This document shows, in pieces, positions 50,501-61,616 of a stretch of DNA of 64,000 nt; the first letter of the stretch is position 1, and the number at the start of each line of letters is the position of its first letter. The DNA lies in assembly GCF_037392515.1 (NCBI RefSeq), contig NC_090291.1:39393001-39457000 (forward strand), written 5' to 3'. The DNA comes from Haliotis asinina (taxonomy: Eukaryota; Mollusca; Gastropoda; Lepetellida; Haliotidae). Made by a program: the position numbers and the translations under genes. Under the pieces are notes generated by a model. The model saw only the letters and a list, made by a program, of their open reading frames with translations. It was not told the origin of the DNA and did no database searches.

Positions 50501-53500
50501 GAACATTTTCCGATTGGTGAGTAATGGGCATGCGCAGTCATGCCTAGGACGACGGTAAGGAGACAGGTGCTAGCGTGCTTGCTTGTTGACATAAACACAG
50601 GGTCTTCTCTGTAAGACCAAACGTCAGATCCGAATCACACAACCGATAGTTTCTGTGGATTTGGACAAAGAGGAAATTATTTTTGTTCCTGTTTAAGGGA
50701 ATGTAGGCTATATTTGTTTTATGATTAGTATTAGCATTGGAGAAACAAGTCCCGCTTTTCTATGAAAACATTTTTGGGTTATAGATGCTTCCATTAAACT
50801 TTTCCTATGTATTGTCACCGATTTGACTTGCAACACCTGATTGTATTCTGCGTTGACTAAAAAACATACATGTTTAACATTTCGGTCAACCAATAAACGC
50901 GTATGTGTGTGTTCAACATGTGTTCATTTGCGTAAATGCGTGTGCGTTTGCATGTGTGTGTTTAGTCTGTACAATACATGTATGTTTTTTGAAGATTCAA
51001 CCTTAATGGACATTCGATCACTGTAATTTAAGTACCAGATCTCGATTGATTAATCGAAATCAGTTGATGCAAGTCAAAATGTTTTTATTTCCATTAGCAT
51101 CATATCAGAATGAAAGGGTTAAATCTGTATTATACAGATTGTTTCAGCAAATCATGAAAGAAAATAATATTACTTTTGGTAACTAGTGTTGTTTATTTTC
51201 ATTACGGTGTGTTTAGAATCAGTTGTGGAAATAGTATTTCCGAACTGAAACATGAAAAAGAAGCATGATTTGTTGAAGTAATCTGGAGGAGTGCAATGTG
51301 ACACGATGTAGACCTATATACGAATTATGCAAACAACGTATTTAATCAGAAGCACAGCGACTCACACATGTATAAGCTGTGAGGCCAATGTATATATTTA
51401 CTTACATATAACACAAATTAAAGGCTTCATCTAAGTTCGGCTTTCAACACTGAAATCAGTTTAGATAACGAGAGTACAACAATCTGCCTACCTTTTTCTC
51501 CCACAAATTAGAAAACATGAAACAAAGTTAACACTAATAGTTAATTCGTTTTGTGCGAGATATTTTCTACGGTGAACACACACGTTCCAACGCTGGAACA
51601 TATTAGATGATGCCTTTAACTAAGATTCTTAAACTTTAGCTTTCAAACAATAGACTTTTAGTTAATATTCAGTTTATCATTCACAGGATTTATCCTGTTG
51701 GAGTATCGGCCAGGTAAGTATGAAAGTAAGTAATTGTTAAGTTAGTACGGCTTATAACGCCAGACCACTGAATTTCCGGCTTATTAACGCCAGGCACACT
51801 GAACCTGTGAAGCCATTGTTAGACGTATAGGCAACGGAAAATTAGTTTGTTGGCATTACAAGGTTTTGTTGCATTTAAGTAGTAAGAGCCATTGTTATTG
51901 TGTTCTTTAAGTCAATACTGTCATTCGTACAACGTGGTCGTGTTCATTTGGTGGACTAGATGCTATTAAAACTACTATGACAAAAGTGCCCTTTTTTCAA
52001 TTTATGTGGCAGTTTGGAAAAAAAATATGTATTAATAACGTTTTTTGTTGAATAAAGTCTATACGGTATCTTCAGTGCACCAAATGACGCTTTGATATAA
52101 GTGATCACCACTGGCTTGCTTATTGTTATGTGAAAAGAGATCGGTTTGATAATAATTCGTTGCGAAACCACGCTCAATTCTCGAAGAATAGAAGGCGTGA
52201 AGACCCGTGTCGATCTCCATGGAACTGCCGATATAATTTACATTTGACGAAAACCATATCCGTGGTTTCTGTTGTTGAATAAGACCCTCTTTGGAATCAA
52301 AATTTTAAATCAATTTCGTGTGAAACCATTCTCGGAAATATTGGCAGGTGTTGATTACCTGGAACACCTGTTTCACACCCGGTTCTGCATCAACACCTCA
52401 GTATATCGATAGTGAATTCTCTCCCGAATCATTTGCCCGTTCCCATGGTCTCATCTTAAGTGATGAAATAAGATTTCTGAAATAGAACTCAGCAAGCGAA
52501 ATCAATGACTCATATGATGAGTCAGCCAGTACTGTTGACCTATCACGTGACGCCCACGTGACCGCTGACAAAGGATGCACGTTTCCTAGGGCAGTGATCA
52601 GAACAACCCCAGTCCAAGTAGTAATTGTCTCGTGCCGAGTGGACACTTCCGGCCAAGTGCATCCTCTGTCAATAAGGGGTCAGACCATACTTCTATCATT
52701 ATTGATTCGTTAATTATTGATCTCGTTGCCCCTCAAGTTATCGATTGCATTACCACACGCCCCTGTCGCCTGCAGGAAACCGAGGCCTGCTCAAGAATAG
52801 ACTCTTCCATTGGATGAGCTGTTTATGTTAGTTACTGCTAGTAGTTTATGAATGAGTGGATTGTATCAGAATATTTGTATGAGAGCGAGAGAAAGAATTC
52901 CTACTGGATGTTTTTATATTCACGTGTTTCTGAAAATCAATACACATATGTGATCGAAGGTTTAGAGGTCAACTTGAGCATATGACACACTTTGGAAACG
53001 CATTTTTAAAAACATTTTGTGGCAGAATGGCCCAAAATCAATTTGTTTCGAAGGGAATGCCGTTCCGGTCCGAATCTCATTCAACATGTAGTGTACATTC
53101 AGTTCTACTAATGTGCCGTAGTTAACTTCTCTTGATCAAGGGAGGGGATACCATGGAAAGAGTGTTACATCAATGCTTAATGTATACACAAGTATTGTGT
53201 TAATCAATTCTAGGGGTCTTCCTACGGCCCTGCTAAACTACTTTTTGTTGTTGAATCATTGCAACTGATGATGCTTTTTCACCATGTGTCGGTTCAGATT
53301 TAAATCCAAAATGCATCGATGGTGAACCTAAAGAAAACGCTTCCGTCTAACGCTCAGTCATCAATTCTCGCCTCATGGCTGAAACGCATATACATGTATA
53401 TGTAAACCTCAATCACACATGTGTGCTGATAAAATTTCAGTGAAGTTAAATGGAAAGCACTGTTCGTTTGAGCGAACACACCACATTTACTTTTCATTGT

Positions 53501-55662
53501 GATTAATGACCTACTGACTTTAATTACGATGCTCAGAAATCAACGCTTCCTTACATCACTGGCAATTGCCTTGCGCCAACGAAAAGCGGGATAACTCCAA
53601 TGTACAGAGAATGTGGTTTTCATACCACTAGTGAATTTAGTTATGACATAGAATGGGACATTTACCCTTCAAAAACTGTCGTCTCTTTCTCCAATGTTCA
53701 TTTGGAAGTACGGTTGTGTGAAGGGTCGGCTCTACGGGTGTGCCATGCTTTTCAGTGGTGCCATTTCTTTCTCTTTCTAGCAGTCGCTGTTGATCTTGGC
53801 CTGTTGACCCTGATGGCAATATGGACGCCCACTCCCGATTCGCTGGTTGTTATCTTTCTTCTGATTGGTCTATGGGGAGTGAGCGACGGGATCTGGATGG
53901 CCCAAAGCAACAGTGAGTTTACATTGGGAGCATCTGCTTGTGACATAACCGTCGGCATATGAACTTTTTCAGTCACAATTGTTTCACGAAACAGATAATC
54001 CAACTTCAAAGATTGTTCTTTGAAAATGTTTAACACAAACAAATACGTTTTTTTATTATTTAACGTCGTACACATCAGTATTCCGTCTATATGACGGCTG
54101 TCTATAAAGCATTCAATCTGAACCAGACAGCCCAGTGATCAACACTATGAGCATCGATCTACGCAACTGGGTCACAATAACATGTCTCAAAACCAAGTCA
54201 GCGAGCCTGATCCCCTTTAGTAGCCTCTTACGCTGCACTCAACGGTATTCCAGCTATGTGGTGAAGATCTATGTATCATTCAGTCTGGACCAGACAACCC
54301 AGTGATCAACACTATGAGCATCGATCTGCGCAACTGGAGTACGACGACATGTGTCAACCAAGTCAGTGAGCCCGATCCCGTTAGTCGCCTTTTACGACAA
54401 GCATATGTTATTGAAGATCAATTCTGGTCCGGATCTTCACAGGCTGAGTTTTGTTGTATTGAAGTATTTGCCATGCTGTTGTTTTATCCAACCTAGGTGA
54501 GACGTCATTTCACAGTTTCAGTATACGTATGACTTTATGCCGCAGATATTTCTTTGAAAATGCCACAAGCACAGGCTAGAATAAGGATCGACGGGAGAGC
54601 ATAGTGGCTAAATCGTTGACCATCAATTCAACAGTCACGTCTTCGATTCCACACATGTGGGATTTGTGTTAGAGCCAAACCTGGTGCCCCCTGACATGAC
54701 ATCGCAGGAATACATCTGAAAGCTGCTTGAAACCATACCCAGTCTCACTCACTCCGTAAAAGGTTTTGAAAAATGATTGTCCTATAAAGAGGTTGCATTC
54801 TTTGTATACGGGCCACTCTCGGTAGGGTAGCATACTACAGACAAGTAATGACCCGTGAAGGTCCCGGAGTAGAATTGGCCTTCAGCAACCCATGCTTGCC
54901 ATAAAAGGCGACAATGCTTGTCGTAAGAGGCGACTAACGGGATCGGGTGGTCAGGCTCGCTGACTTGGCTGATACATGTCATCGGTTCCCAATTGCGCAG
55001 ATCGATACTCATGTTTTTGATCACTGGGTTGACTGGTTCAGACTCGAATATTTACAGACCACCGCCATATAGCTGGAATATTGCCGAGTGCGGTGTAAAA
55101 CTAAACTAAACTCACTCACTCACTCACTCACACAGGTAACGTGGGTAATGTGGGTATTTCTCGTGTCCCTTTCGTGAAACAGTTAGAATATTGTTGAAAC
55201 GGGGTCCTACCACAACTGTCTCACGTTCACTCATCATGGACGCATAAGGGAAGAGTCTTTATGAATGTCAACTTCTGCATGAAGAGGAACACAAAGTTTC
55301 GGAATGTCTCCTTACTGCTTCTTCAGATGAAAGATTGGTACGAGACAGATAGCATATATATGTGCATGTAACTTTTTGATATTACTTTGACGTAAGACCC
55401 ATATTGTGTTTATTTTTACGCAGGTCTGATGGGCGTTCTGTTCCCCGACCAGTTTGAGGAGGCCTTCACTGGTATGAGAGTGATGCAGGGTCTGGGGCCC
55501 ACCATTGCCTTTGCCTATGCCCAGTTCTTCTGTATGGCAACAAAGATCTACATCATGGCTGGGATTTGTGTGTTGGCACTTGTGGGTTACCTCATAACGG
55601 ACCACATCGTGAAGAAAGAACGGGAAGTCCAGACTCTGGCCATTGGCGAAACATCATCGTGA
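47512..55662 (+). CDS. UNC93A-like multi-pass membrane protein with long N-terminal extension
   Basis: Coding exons are 47512-49203, 49611-49746, 53781-53912 and 55424-55662. All junctions are GT-AG and the phases fit (0, 1, 1), giving 2199 nt or 732 aa plus stop. Residues 1-262 are hydrophilic, Ser/Asp-rich and lack membrane segments. From 262 the UNC93 fold begins (RNLIALSVSITMAFIASGTL, NLQTSLNHEGGVGVISL, PVSLLWGVSFALMWNAMSTY). A loop at about 418-484 carries five N-glycosylation sequons (N430, N435, N440, N448, N454). Later exons encode TCPVGVHMVGYTLICMGVSG, IWTPTPDSLVVIFLLIGLWG and FPDQFEEAFTGMRVMQGLG. UNC93A is a major-facilitator-like protein; C. elegans UNC-93 is a potassium-channel subunit and UNC93B1 traffics Toll-like receptors. 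The role here is unknown. The family is usually about 450-500 aa, so the N-terminus is extra. The acceptor at 47500-47501 lies 10 nt before the ATG, so a 5' non-coding exon exists upstream. Confidence 0.92.
49290..49445 (+). mobile_element. SINE family B in intron 1 of the UNC93A-like coding region
   Basis: GGGACGGTAGGGTAGCCTAA head with a small deletion and GATATTGCTGGAATATTGCC tail. It makes up about a third of this 407-nt intron. Confidence 0.85.
50470..50560 (+). promoter_or_regulatory. Possible internal promoter in intron 2 of the UNC93A-like gene
   Basis: TGACGTCA (50487-50494), GATTGG (inverted CCAAT, 50512-50517) and GCATGCGCA (NRF1-like, 50528-50536) lie within 50 bp. A donor-like GACG|GTAAGG follows at 50555. 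Confidence 0.35.
50600..52490. other. Intron 2 interior, AT-rich
   Basis: No repeats or motifs of note were recognised. Confidence 0.4.
52505..52561. promoter_or_regulatory. AP-1/ARE palindrome and E-box pair (candidate enhancer, intron 2)
   Basis: TGACTCAT-ATG-ATGAGTCA (52506-52524) is a perfect palindrome of two AP-1 sites. The right one extends to TGAGTCAGC, an NF-E2/ARE core. CACGTG cores follow at 52544 and 52555, again 11 bp apart. Confidence 0.45.
52570..53780. other. Intron 2, 3' part
   Basis: No recognised element. Ends in the pyrimidine-rich acceptor TTTCTTTCTCTTTCTAG. Confidence 0.45.
54060..54445 (-). mobile_element. Two SINE family A copies in direct tandem (intron 3)
   Basis: 54060-54230 lacks its head and 54231-54445 lacks the outermost tail. 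The junction is TAGCCTCTTACG|CTGCACTCAACG. Both carry GATCAACACTATGAGCATCG, a shared variant that suggests one duplication event rather than two insertions. Confidence 0.8.
54586..54752 (+). mobile_element. SINE family B, diverged (intron 3)
   Basis: GGGAGAGCATAGTGGCTAAA head, CTTCGATTCCACACATG and an ACTCACTCC tail. Confidence 0.7.
54842..55135 (+). mobile_element. SINE family A, full length, best-preserved copy (intron 3)
   Basis: Runs from ACCCGTGAAGGTCCCGGAGT to GTAAAACTAAACTAAACTCA and an ACTC microsatellite. It contains all segments known from the other copies. Confidence 0.92.
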
Positions 55663-55685
55663 ATGGACATGTTCGTTTTATTGAG

Positions 55686-55795
55686 AGGGCGATGGGGTAG
55701 TCGAGCGGTTAAAGTGTTCACACCGAAGACTCGGGTTCGAGTCCTTACATGGGACTACGTGTGTTATTGCAGGAAGCGGCATAACACCCTACTTG
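55686..55795 (+). mobile_element. SINE family B, shortened (3' UTR region)
   Basis: GATGGGGTAGTCGAGCGGTT head and GGTTCGAGTCC B box, then a large internal gap before AGGAAGCGGCATAACACC. Confidence 0.75.
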
Positions 55796-55799
55796 TCGT

Positions 55800-56530
55800 G
55801 TTGAGAAGAGATTGACATGTTTCTTCAAGGCGTGTATGCTCTATATAAACAGTTTGTTTGGACGATTGTACAGAAAGATTTTACAAGACTTTTGGAGTAT
55901 TAGATCTCCTGATATGGGACCAAACGGTGCCAAAGGAACGCACCTTGGGATGTTGTCGGTCGGCATCCTGCTGATGCCATTATGGAAGTAGATAAGTAGA
56001 CTGTTCCCAGTTCTTGGTAAAATATCGACAGTTACCTATTACTGGTACGACTTGTGTGAGTTTGTAAACTCGCAATGACGACAATATCGTTTACGATAGA
56101 ATTTATGGTTTTGACCGAAGCTCTGCAATACAATGACAAGCTGTTTTAGTTAAAAATGTGCCCGTACCCGAATTTACTATGAGCTAACTATGTCAAGATA
56201 TAATAGTCAGTGCTTAGTGTTTAAAATGAGACGATTGGGAACTAATTTTTACAAGGGGTCTTATTTTAAACTACTCTTTAATGTGCTTTTGCAATATGTT
56301 TTTTCTTGTTGGAAGTGCATATTCTTGTTTTCTGAGAATGCTAGATGTTTCATCACAAATAGTATTTGTTCTGTTTTTGGCACTGATTATTTACTGTTTT
56401 ATTTGTATTGTTGTTTATGTTTATGTATCTGTGGTTATGATGTAAGTAGACCATTGTTGAGTTGATGTTTATGCGTTTATGTTTTTGTTAACTATTTCCT
56501 TAGCTACAGCCGAAGGGTACTCGTAAAACA
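55800..56530. other. Downstream flank of the UNC93A-like gene
   Basis: T-rich stretch, probably 3' UTR if the AATAAA at 57240 is used. No other feature. Confidence 0.4.
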
Positions 56531-56537
56531 TAGGTAC

Positions 56538-56639
56538 ATATACTGAACAACAAAAGAAACGCAGCTGTTTCTTTTTTGTCACGTTTCAAAAGAACATTTA
56601 AAACTTGTACGACAGCGTTTCTTTTGTTGTTCAGTATAT
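56538..56639. mobile_element. MITE family E, complete 102-bp copy
   Basis: Perfect 25-bp inverted ends: TACTGAACAACAAAAGAAAC on the left and GTTTCTTTTGTTGTTCAGTA on the right, each extended by a few bases. TATA-containing flanks suit a Tc1/mariner-type TA target. Confidence 0.85.
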
Positions 56640-56644
56640 CTATG

Positions 56645-57275
56645 TCATAGAAAGGATATATCAATTCGGATATGTTGTCATTCATCATTTGTGACTGTAC
56701 ACATTCCTGACATCTGTGATATGAAATGTGGTCGGTTCAAGGCATAAATCTCAAAACTAAAAAGTTTCAATCAGTTGTGTTTTTTCAAATCTCACGTTTT
56801 GTGTCCCTTTTCTTGTAATTTCACATGATCGATCCATTACAATGGTTAGGGCAAACCAGTCATATCTGTGTTATATTTTATATTAATGTTGCTTATTTAT
56901 TATAGATGAGTATACAATGCATTTACATATATATATATATATGTATAAACATACTGCAGATTGCTGATATTTTAATTTTCATAAAATGATTTGTGGGTGA
57001 TATTCACTCTACAACCCATATCGGCTAATGTAACACTACAACTGAATCACGAGGTGCCTGTTCATTCCTTGCAATTGCTGACAGTACATAACGCATAGCT
57101 AAACTGTGCCAAAAGCGATTTGTGCGAAATTTGGGGCTAAAGTCACGTGCTTGTTCACGTGTTCTTGGCCTCTGTTTTGTGCGGCTGTACGCTCGTTCAC
57201 GAGATGACATCACATGCTGTATTCACTGCCATGTGTTCCAATAAATATTGAAATTGATTGAGTTTCTTTGTGTTT
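56645..57275. other. Intergenic, AT-rich
   Basis: An AT run near 56925-56945. No other feature. Confidence 0.4.
57240..57245 (+). terminator. Candidate poly(A) signal of the plus-strand UNC93A-like gene
   Basis: This is the first exact AATAAA after the stop at 55662. It implies a 3' UTR of about 1.6 kb that includes a SINE and a small MITE. An earlier variant signal could be used instead. Confidence 0.25.
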
Positions 57276-57278
57276 GTG

Positions 57279-57865
57279 AGCCATGGTGTAGCGAACAGTG
57301 TTTGCCTGGAGAGCAAAATATCGGTGGTTCGATGCCCTGACAGGTTTCGACCTTTGTGGAAGATGGATGGTTCGATCCCCTGACTGGTTTACTTGCCTAG
57401 TGGGTGGATAGATTGTTAGCCTTGAGAGCGGAAGGTTGGTGGTTAAATCCTCTGACGGGTTTACATGTTTAGTGCATAAAATGTTCGCCTGGAGAGCGGA
57501 ACTTGGGTGGTTCAATCCCCTGGCGGGTTTACTTGTCTAGTGGATAGAATATTTGTCAAGAGAGGAAGGTGGTGCAATTGGCTGACAGGTTTACTAGTTT
57601 ATTGGATAAAGTGTTTGCCTGGAGAGTGGAAGGTGAGTGGTTCGATTCCCTAACGGGTTTACTTGTTAAACGGACAGAGTCTTTGCCATGTGAGAGGCTG
57701 GTGGGTGGTTCGATGCCCTGACGAGTTTACTTGCATAGCAGATAAAGTGTTTGTCCAGAGAATGACAAGTCGAAGGTTCGATCCCCTGACGGGTTTACTT
57801 GTCTAGTTTATGGTGTGACTGCCTTTAGGACAGAAGTTCGGTGGTTCGATTCCCGGCCACGTCGT
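57279..57865 (+). repeat. Tandem array of 68-bp tRNA-like units, about nine
   Basis: B-box-like cores (GGTTCGATCCCCTGA and variants) start at 57327, 57369, 57441, 57509, 57571, 57639, 57707, 57775 and 57843. Six of the eight spacings are 67-68 bp. Between them CTAGTGGATAAAGTGTTTGC fits an A-box region. The stems do not pair well enough to call tRNA genes. Confidence 0.85.
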
Positions 57866-57869
57866 ACCA

Positions 57870-58455
57870 AAATACGATTATACTGGAACTCATTACGTAC
57901 ACTGAACAAGTTCTGGGGCTTCGAAGTCTTTCACGAAGCAAACTTTACCAAGGTTAACTCCCATTCTTTAACACTGCACTAAGGTCACCTTATTAACTTA
58001 CGCTCGCCTTCGTGATTTGTGAAAGGTGGCTGTGGTCTGTTAAAGGTGTGTGGTGAAACTGCTACTGCTATTAAGCTGGCATCAATCCGTGCGACGAGTA
58101 CAAGTGGAATAATCTTGTATTTCTCACCTATGTATTCTCACCTATGTATTTCTTGTGTTGAGAGTGGTTTTAGCCAAGAAAGCACCGAATCAGCACACAC
58201 ACACCTTGTAACGTGTTAGTGTTATTCTTAGAAGTTGAGACGCACAATATTAAGTATATTGTGGATAACAACCTCTTTATGTAATGAGTGCGTTCCATAC
58301 AGATTGCTGCTTGACAACTGTACTAGAATCAGTATTGAAACGTTGCATTCACGAAATAATGAAGTTGCGATTAATGAAGTTTGGTCAGTATTATACACGC
58401 TTTATGACATCCCATGGGTCAAATCTTCTACCTGTTTTGTGAACAGGTATAAATA
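57870..58455. other. Intergenic, no feature recognised
   Basis: Only a short direct repeat TCTCACCTATGTATT near 58125-58150 was noticed. Confidence 0.4.
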
Positions 58456-58459
58456 TAGT

Positions 58460-58620
58460 TTTTGACGCATTCAGCAATAATCGAGTCTAGATCAGACGTT
58501 CCAGTGTTCAAAAGCATGAGCATCGATATAAGCAACAGGAATACGATGACATGTGTCAACCAAGTCAGTTACCCTGACATCCCGATCCCGTTAGTCACCT
58601 GTTACCACGCGCACCAACAG
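58460..58620 (-). mobile_element. SINE family A fragment
   Basis: AATAATCGAGTCTAGATCAG to CCCGATCCCGTTAGTCACCT on the plus strand. Confidence 0.75.
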
Positions 58621-58711
58621 CTGAAGCAGCTGTAAAATGACTGATATGATGTGGTTCATATGATGTGGTTCAGCGGTAGACCTCCCGCGTTCAAAACAAA
58701 ATCGGTGAAGA

Positions 58712-58860
58712 GCTCGAGGTTTAGTTTTACGCCGTACTTAAAATATTTCAATTATTTGGCGACGGTCTGTAAATATTCGAGTCAGGACCAAGGTGACGTT
58801 CTTCTTACGATAAGCACAGGTTACTGAAGATCAATTCTAACCCTGATCTTCATGGGTATT
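58712..58860 (-). mobile_element. SINE family A with internal deletion
   Basis: GGTTTAGTTTTACGCCGTAC, then a jump from AGTCAGGACCA to the CTTACGATAAGCACAGG part. Confidence 0.75.
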
Positions 58861-58869
58861 CAACACAGA

Positions 58870-59265
58870 AACCAAAGATGGACATTTGTGCACTTGGTTA
58901 ACAACCAAATTTCCTCCTAACTTGTGTTTGTTGGTTTCTCAAATTGATGACTGATTGATTGATTAATTACCTGCTGTAACTGACTTTTGACTAAAACACA
59001 TTTGCACAAATAGAGACGAGGAAAAGATCCAAACACTGAGTGTTGGCATGTGCGTTTAACTTATCACATGACTCAAGGGTGAAATAAGGTTGCTAGGTTG
59101 CTTAAGGCATCCCAATATATATATGCTAAAACGTACATTGGTGAGATGCTCATTTTTCTGATATTTGATGTTAATAATACGCAAGAAACACGGATTGCAG
59201 TGAAGATAATATCTACCGTTCGATAGCTTTGAGATTTCGCTACTAAAATGATGTATTTGTTTTTA
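58870..59265. other. Intergenic, no feature recognised
   Basis: Nothing recognised. Confidence 0.4.
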
Positions 59266-59274
59266 AATTCATAA

Positions 59275-59445
59275 GTGAGTGAGGCAGTGCGTGGGCGAGC
59301 GTACTTAACGCTGCTTTTTAGCAATATTCCAATATCACAGTGGGAATCCACAGGTTTCACGGACTGAACCCATTTGGGATTCGAACCCGGGTCTTCGACG
59401 TGACGAGCGAACACTTTAACCACTACGCTACCATACCACCCTACC
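59275..59445 (-). mobile_element. SINE family B, full length
   Basis: AAGTGAGTGAGG tail at the left, GGATTCGAACCCGGGTCTTC and CACTTTAACCACTACGCTAC at the right. Confidence 0.85.
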
Positions 59446-59449
59446 TTTC

Positions 59450-60200
59450 GTTATATGATATATCGGCGTGTAGATACTCGTATCCCAGCTGAATGACGAC
59501 ACAGCTGTAAACTAAAGTCATGTTTTCATCTTGCCGTTATGTCAACACAGCTTTTAGACGCGCTGCTATTGTACAGAATCGCATCCTCACTACACAAAGA
59601 GTTTGGTATTTGACTGGAATAAAGCGAAATATTGAATCCGATTAAGAATGGAATAAACGACTTATTGTGAAACTGCTGGAATAAAGAGGATGAATATATG
59701 AAGTTTAAAAATATACCGTTTTGTGAACTTTGATGTGAAGGACCTGCCTTCTTGGTCCAATGGAAATCCTAACTTATTTATCCCTTCGCGGTTGTGTCGA
59801 AACTCAGTGAAGTCACTTCTGCCTCTTTTCATTATCATGTTGATCACTGGATTGTCTGGTCCATAGTACCGTCATATAAAACACTATATCAATCAAACAA
59901 AATACGAGACGACAACGCCAGTAATGTGCCTGCATTTTAAATGTTTGTTCGTTCAGAAACCATGTAGCACTGAGCTTTGATCCAGTTATATCACACACTT
60001 TACCAAATCACCGAACACTGGTGGTGCGTTTCCTGCAACAAACACTGGCACGGGTTCCCCTCTCGACATGCATTAAGATATATAGAAAAGTTAAGGAGTT
60101 TTACAGTGACAAGTTATATATGTTGTCATAAAAACGTGCACAACAAAAATATACAGAATACTGGCGATTTGGCACACGACATGAAGGGATGTTTATCCGG
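59450..60200. other. Intergenic with a small SINE A remnant
   Basis: TGTTGATCACTGGATTGTCT at about 59838-59857 is a family A remnant. Nothing else. Confidence 0.4.
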
Positions 60201-60207
60201 AAATAAA

Positions 60208-60398
60208 CCCTAACGGGTACCCCTCCACAACCGAGTCGGGACCCTAACGGGTACCCCTCCACAACCGAGTCGGGACCCTAACGGGTACCCTTCCACAACC
60301 GAGTCGGGACCCTAACGGGTACCCCTCCACAACCGAGTCGGGACCCTAACGGGTACCCCTCCTTAACGGGTTTCCCCCCTCCACAACCGAGTCGGGGA
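60208..60398. repeat. 34-bp minisatellite with GGGTACCC core
   Basis: Five units starting at 60208, 60242, 60276, 60310 and 60344. Each contains CCCTAACGGGTACCCCTCC and ACAACCGAGTCGGGA. They are nearly identical except the last, which is rearranged. Confidence 0.95.
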
Positions 60399-60399
60399 A

Positions 60400-61616
60400 A
60401 GGGATAAATTCCCCAGTTATTCCTCCACTAAAGTCTTTCTGGAAAGAAAATACCTATAAAAATCACATGCAAGACAAACATCATATATTATATATATAAA
60501 TATTTATTCATGAACATGTTCAAGTGAATACTTGTAACGATGCCTCGATCCCGAGGTATATGAAGATGATGAGGTAATTGAACGATGGGGAGTAAAACAT
60601 ATCCACATTTTGGCACTGCTTGGCTCACTCGCCTAGCTTAATATGAATAGCATTATTCTTATGTACATGGACAGAAGCTAAATATTAGCAACACACATGT
60701 GCCTATCAGTGCACAAGACGATAATCGAGGTATATAATGACAAACTAAAAGTTTCGGTGAACAGAAAATTGAAAATGAAGACATTCATTAAAAACATTTA
60801 AAAAATCCAAAAGATTTTAGTATACGCCTACAAATTCTAACCGAAAAAACATGAAAATAGTTTCAACAAATACATTTTGAAAGGAATCGTGGATTATAAA
60901 GTTTGATATTAGCAGTATTTGGAAACTTATCCGTTGGATAAAACAAATAACACACTTTTTAAAAGCTGATATAAATTTGCCCATGGTGAAATTGGCAAAA
61001 AATATGAAGAGAATGTAAACAACGAGTATTGTGTATTTGTCAACAAGAAGTAGCACTTGGGTACCTGTCAACACTTAGTGTTGACAACATCATGCGTTGG
61101 ACCCATGTCAAAAGCAAAACCATTGTTCAGCATGTCATGTTGATAAAATATCAACAAATGAAAAGTTGAAAGTTGCACCCTGTCACTAGCCATGTTAATA
61201 TGTAAATGCGATTTTAGCGATTACGTGCCATGATATACACTGCGATGCACTGAGATTCCCATGTACTGTAAATGTAAATACAGTTCTTCAAGCACATCTG
61301 TCATGTTTGCAACACAGCAACAGTTACATGAATATTCATTTACACCTTTGACCTTTCAGCGGTCAGTCATTCCTCATTAATTTAACATTCTTATCACGAA
61401 CCATTCATTAGCATATATCCAGTCTACATCTTTCAGTCCTTTGCGGACATCTACCTCTGTCATTTATACACATCATTCGTCACAATTCGTCCTTGACCTT
61501 TCTCGGTTTCACTTATACAAATCGCTCGTTACACTTTCGTCAGTTTCCGTAACCTTTCGGCAATGTCCGAATGATACGAGTGGTTACGACGGTTCACACA
61601 CTTGGTTCAGCCACGA
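60400..61616. other. Downstream flank of the minus-strand UNC93A-like gene
   Basis: AT-rich. Several CAACA-containing stretches (AGTGTTGACAACATCATGCG and similar) recur at 61065-61160. A poly(A) signal could not be fixed; the nearest exact minus-strand AATAAA is near 60500. Confidence 0.4.
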
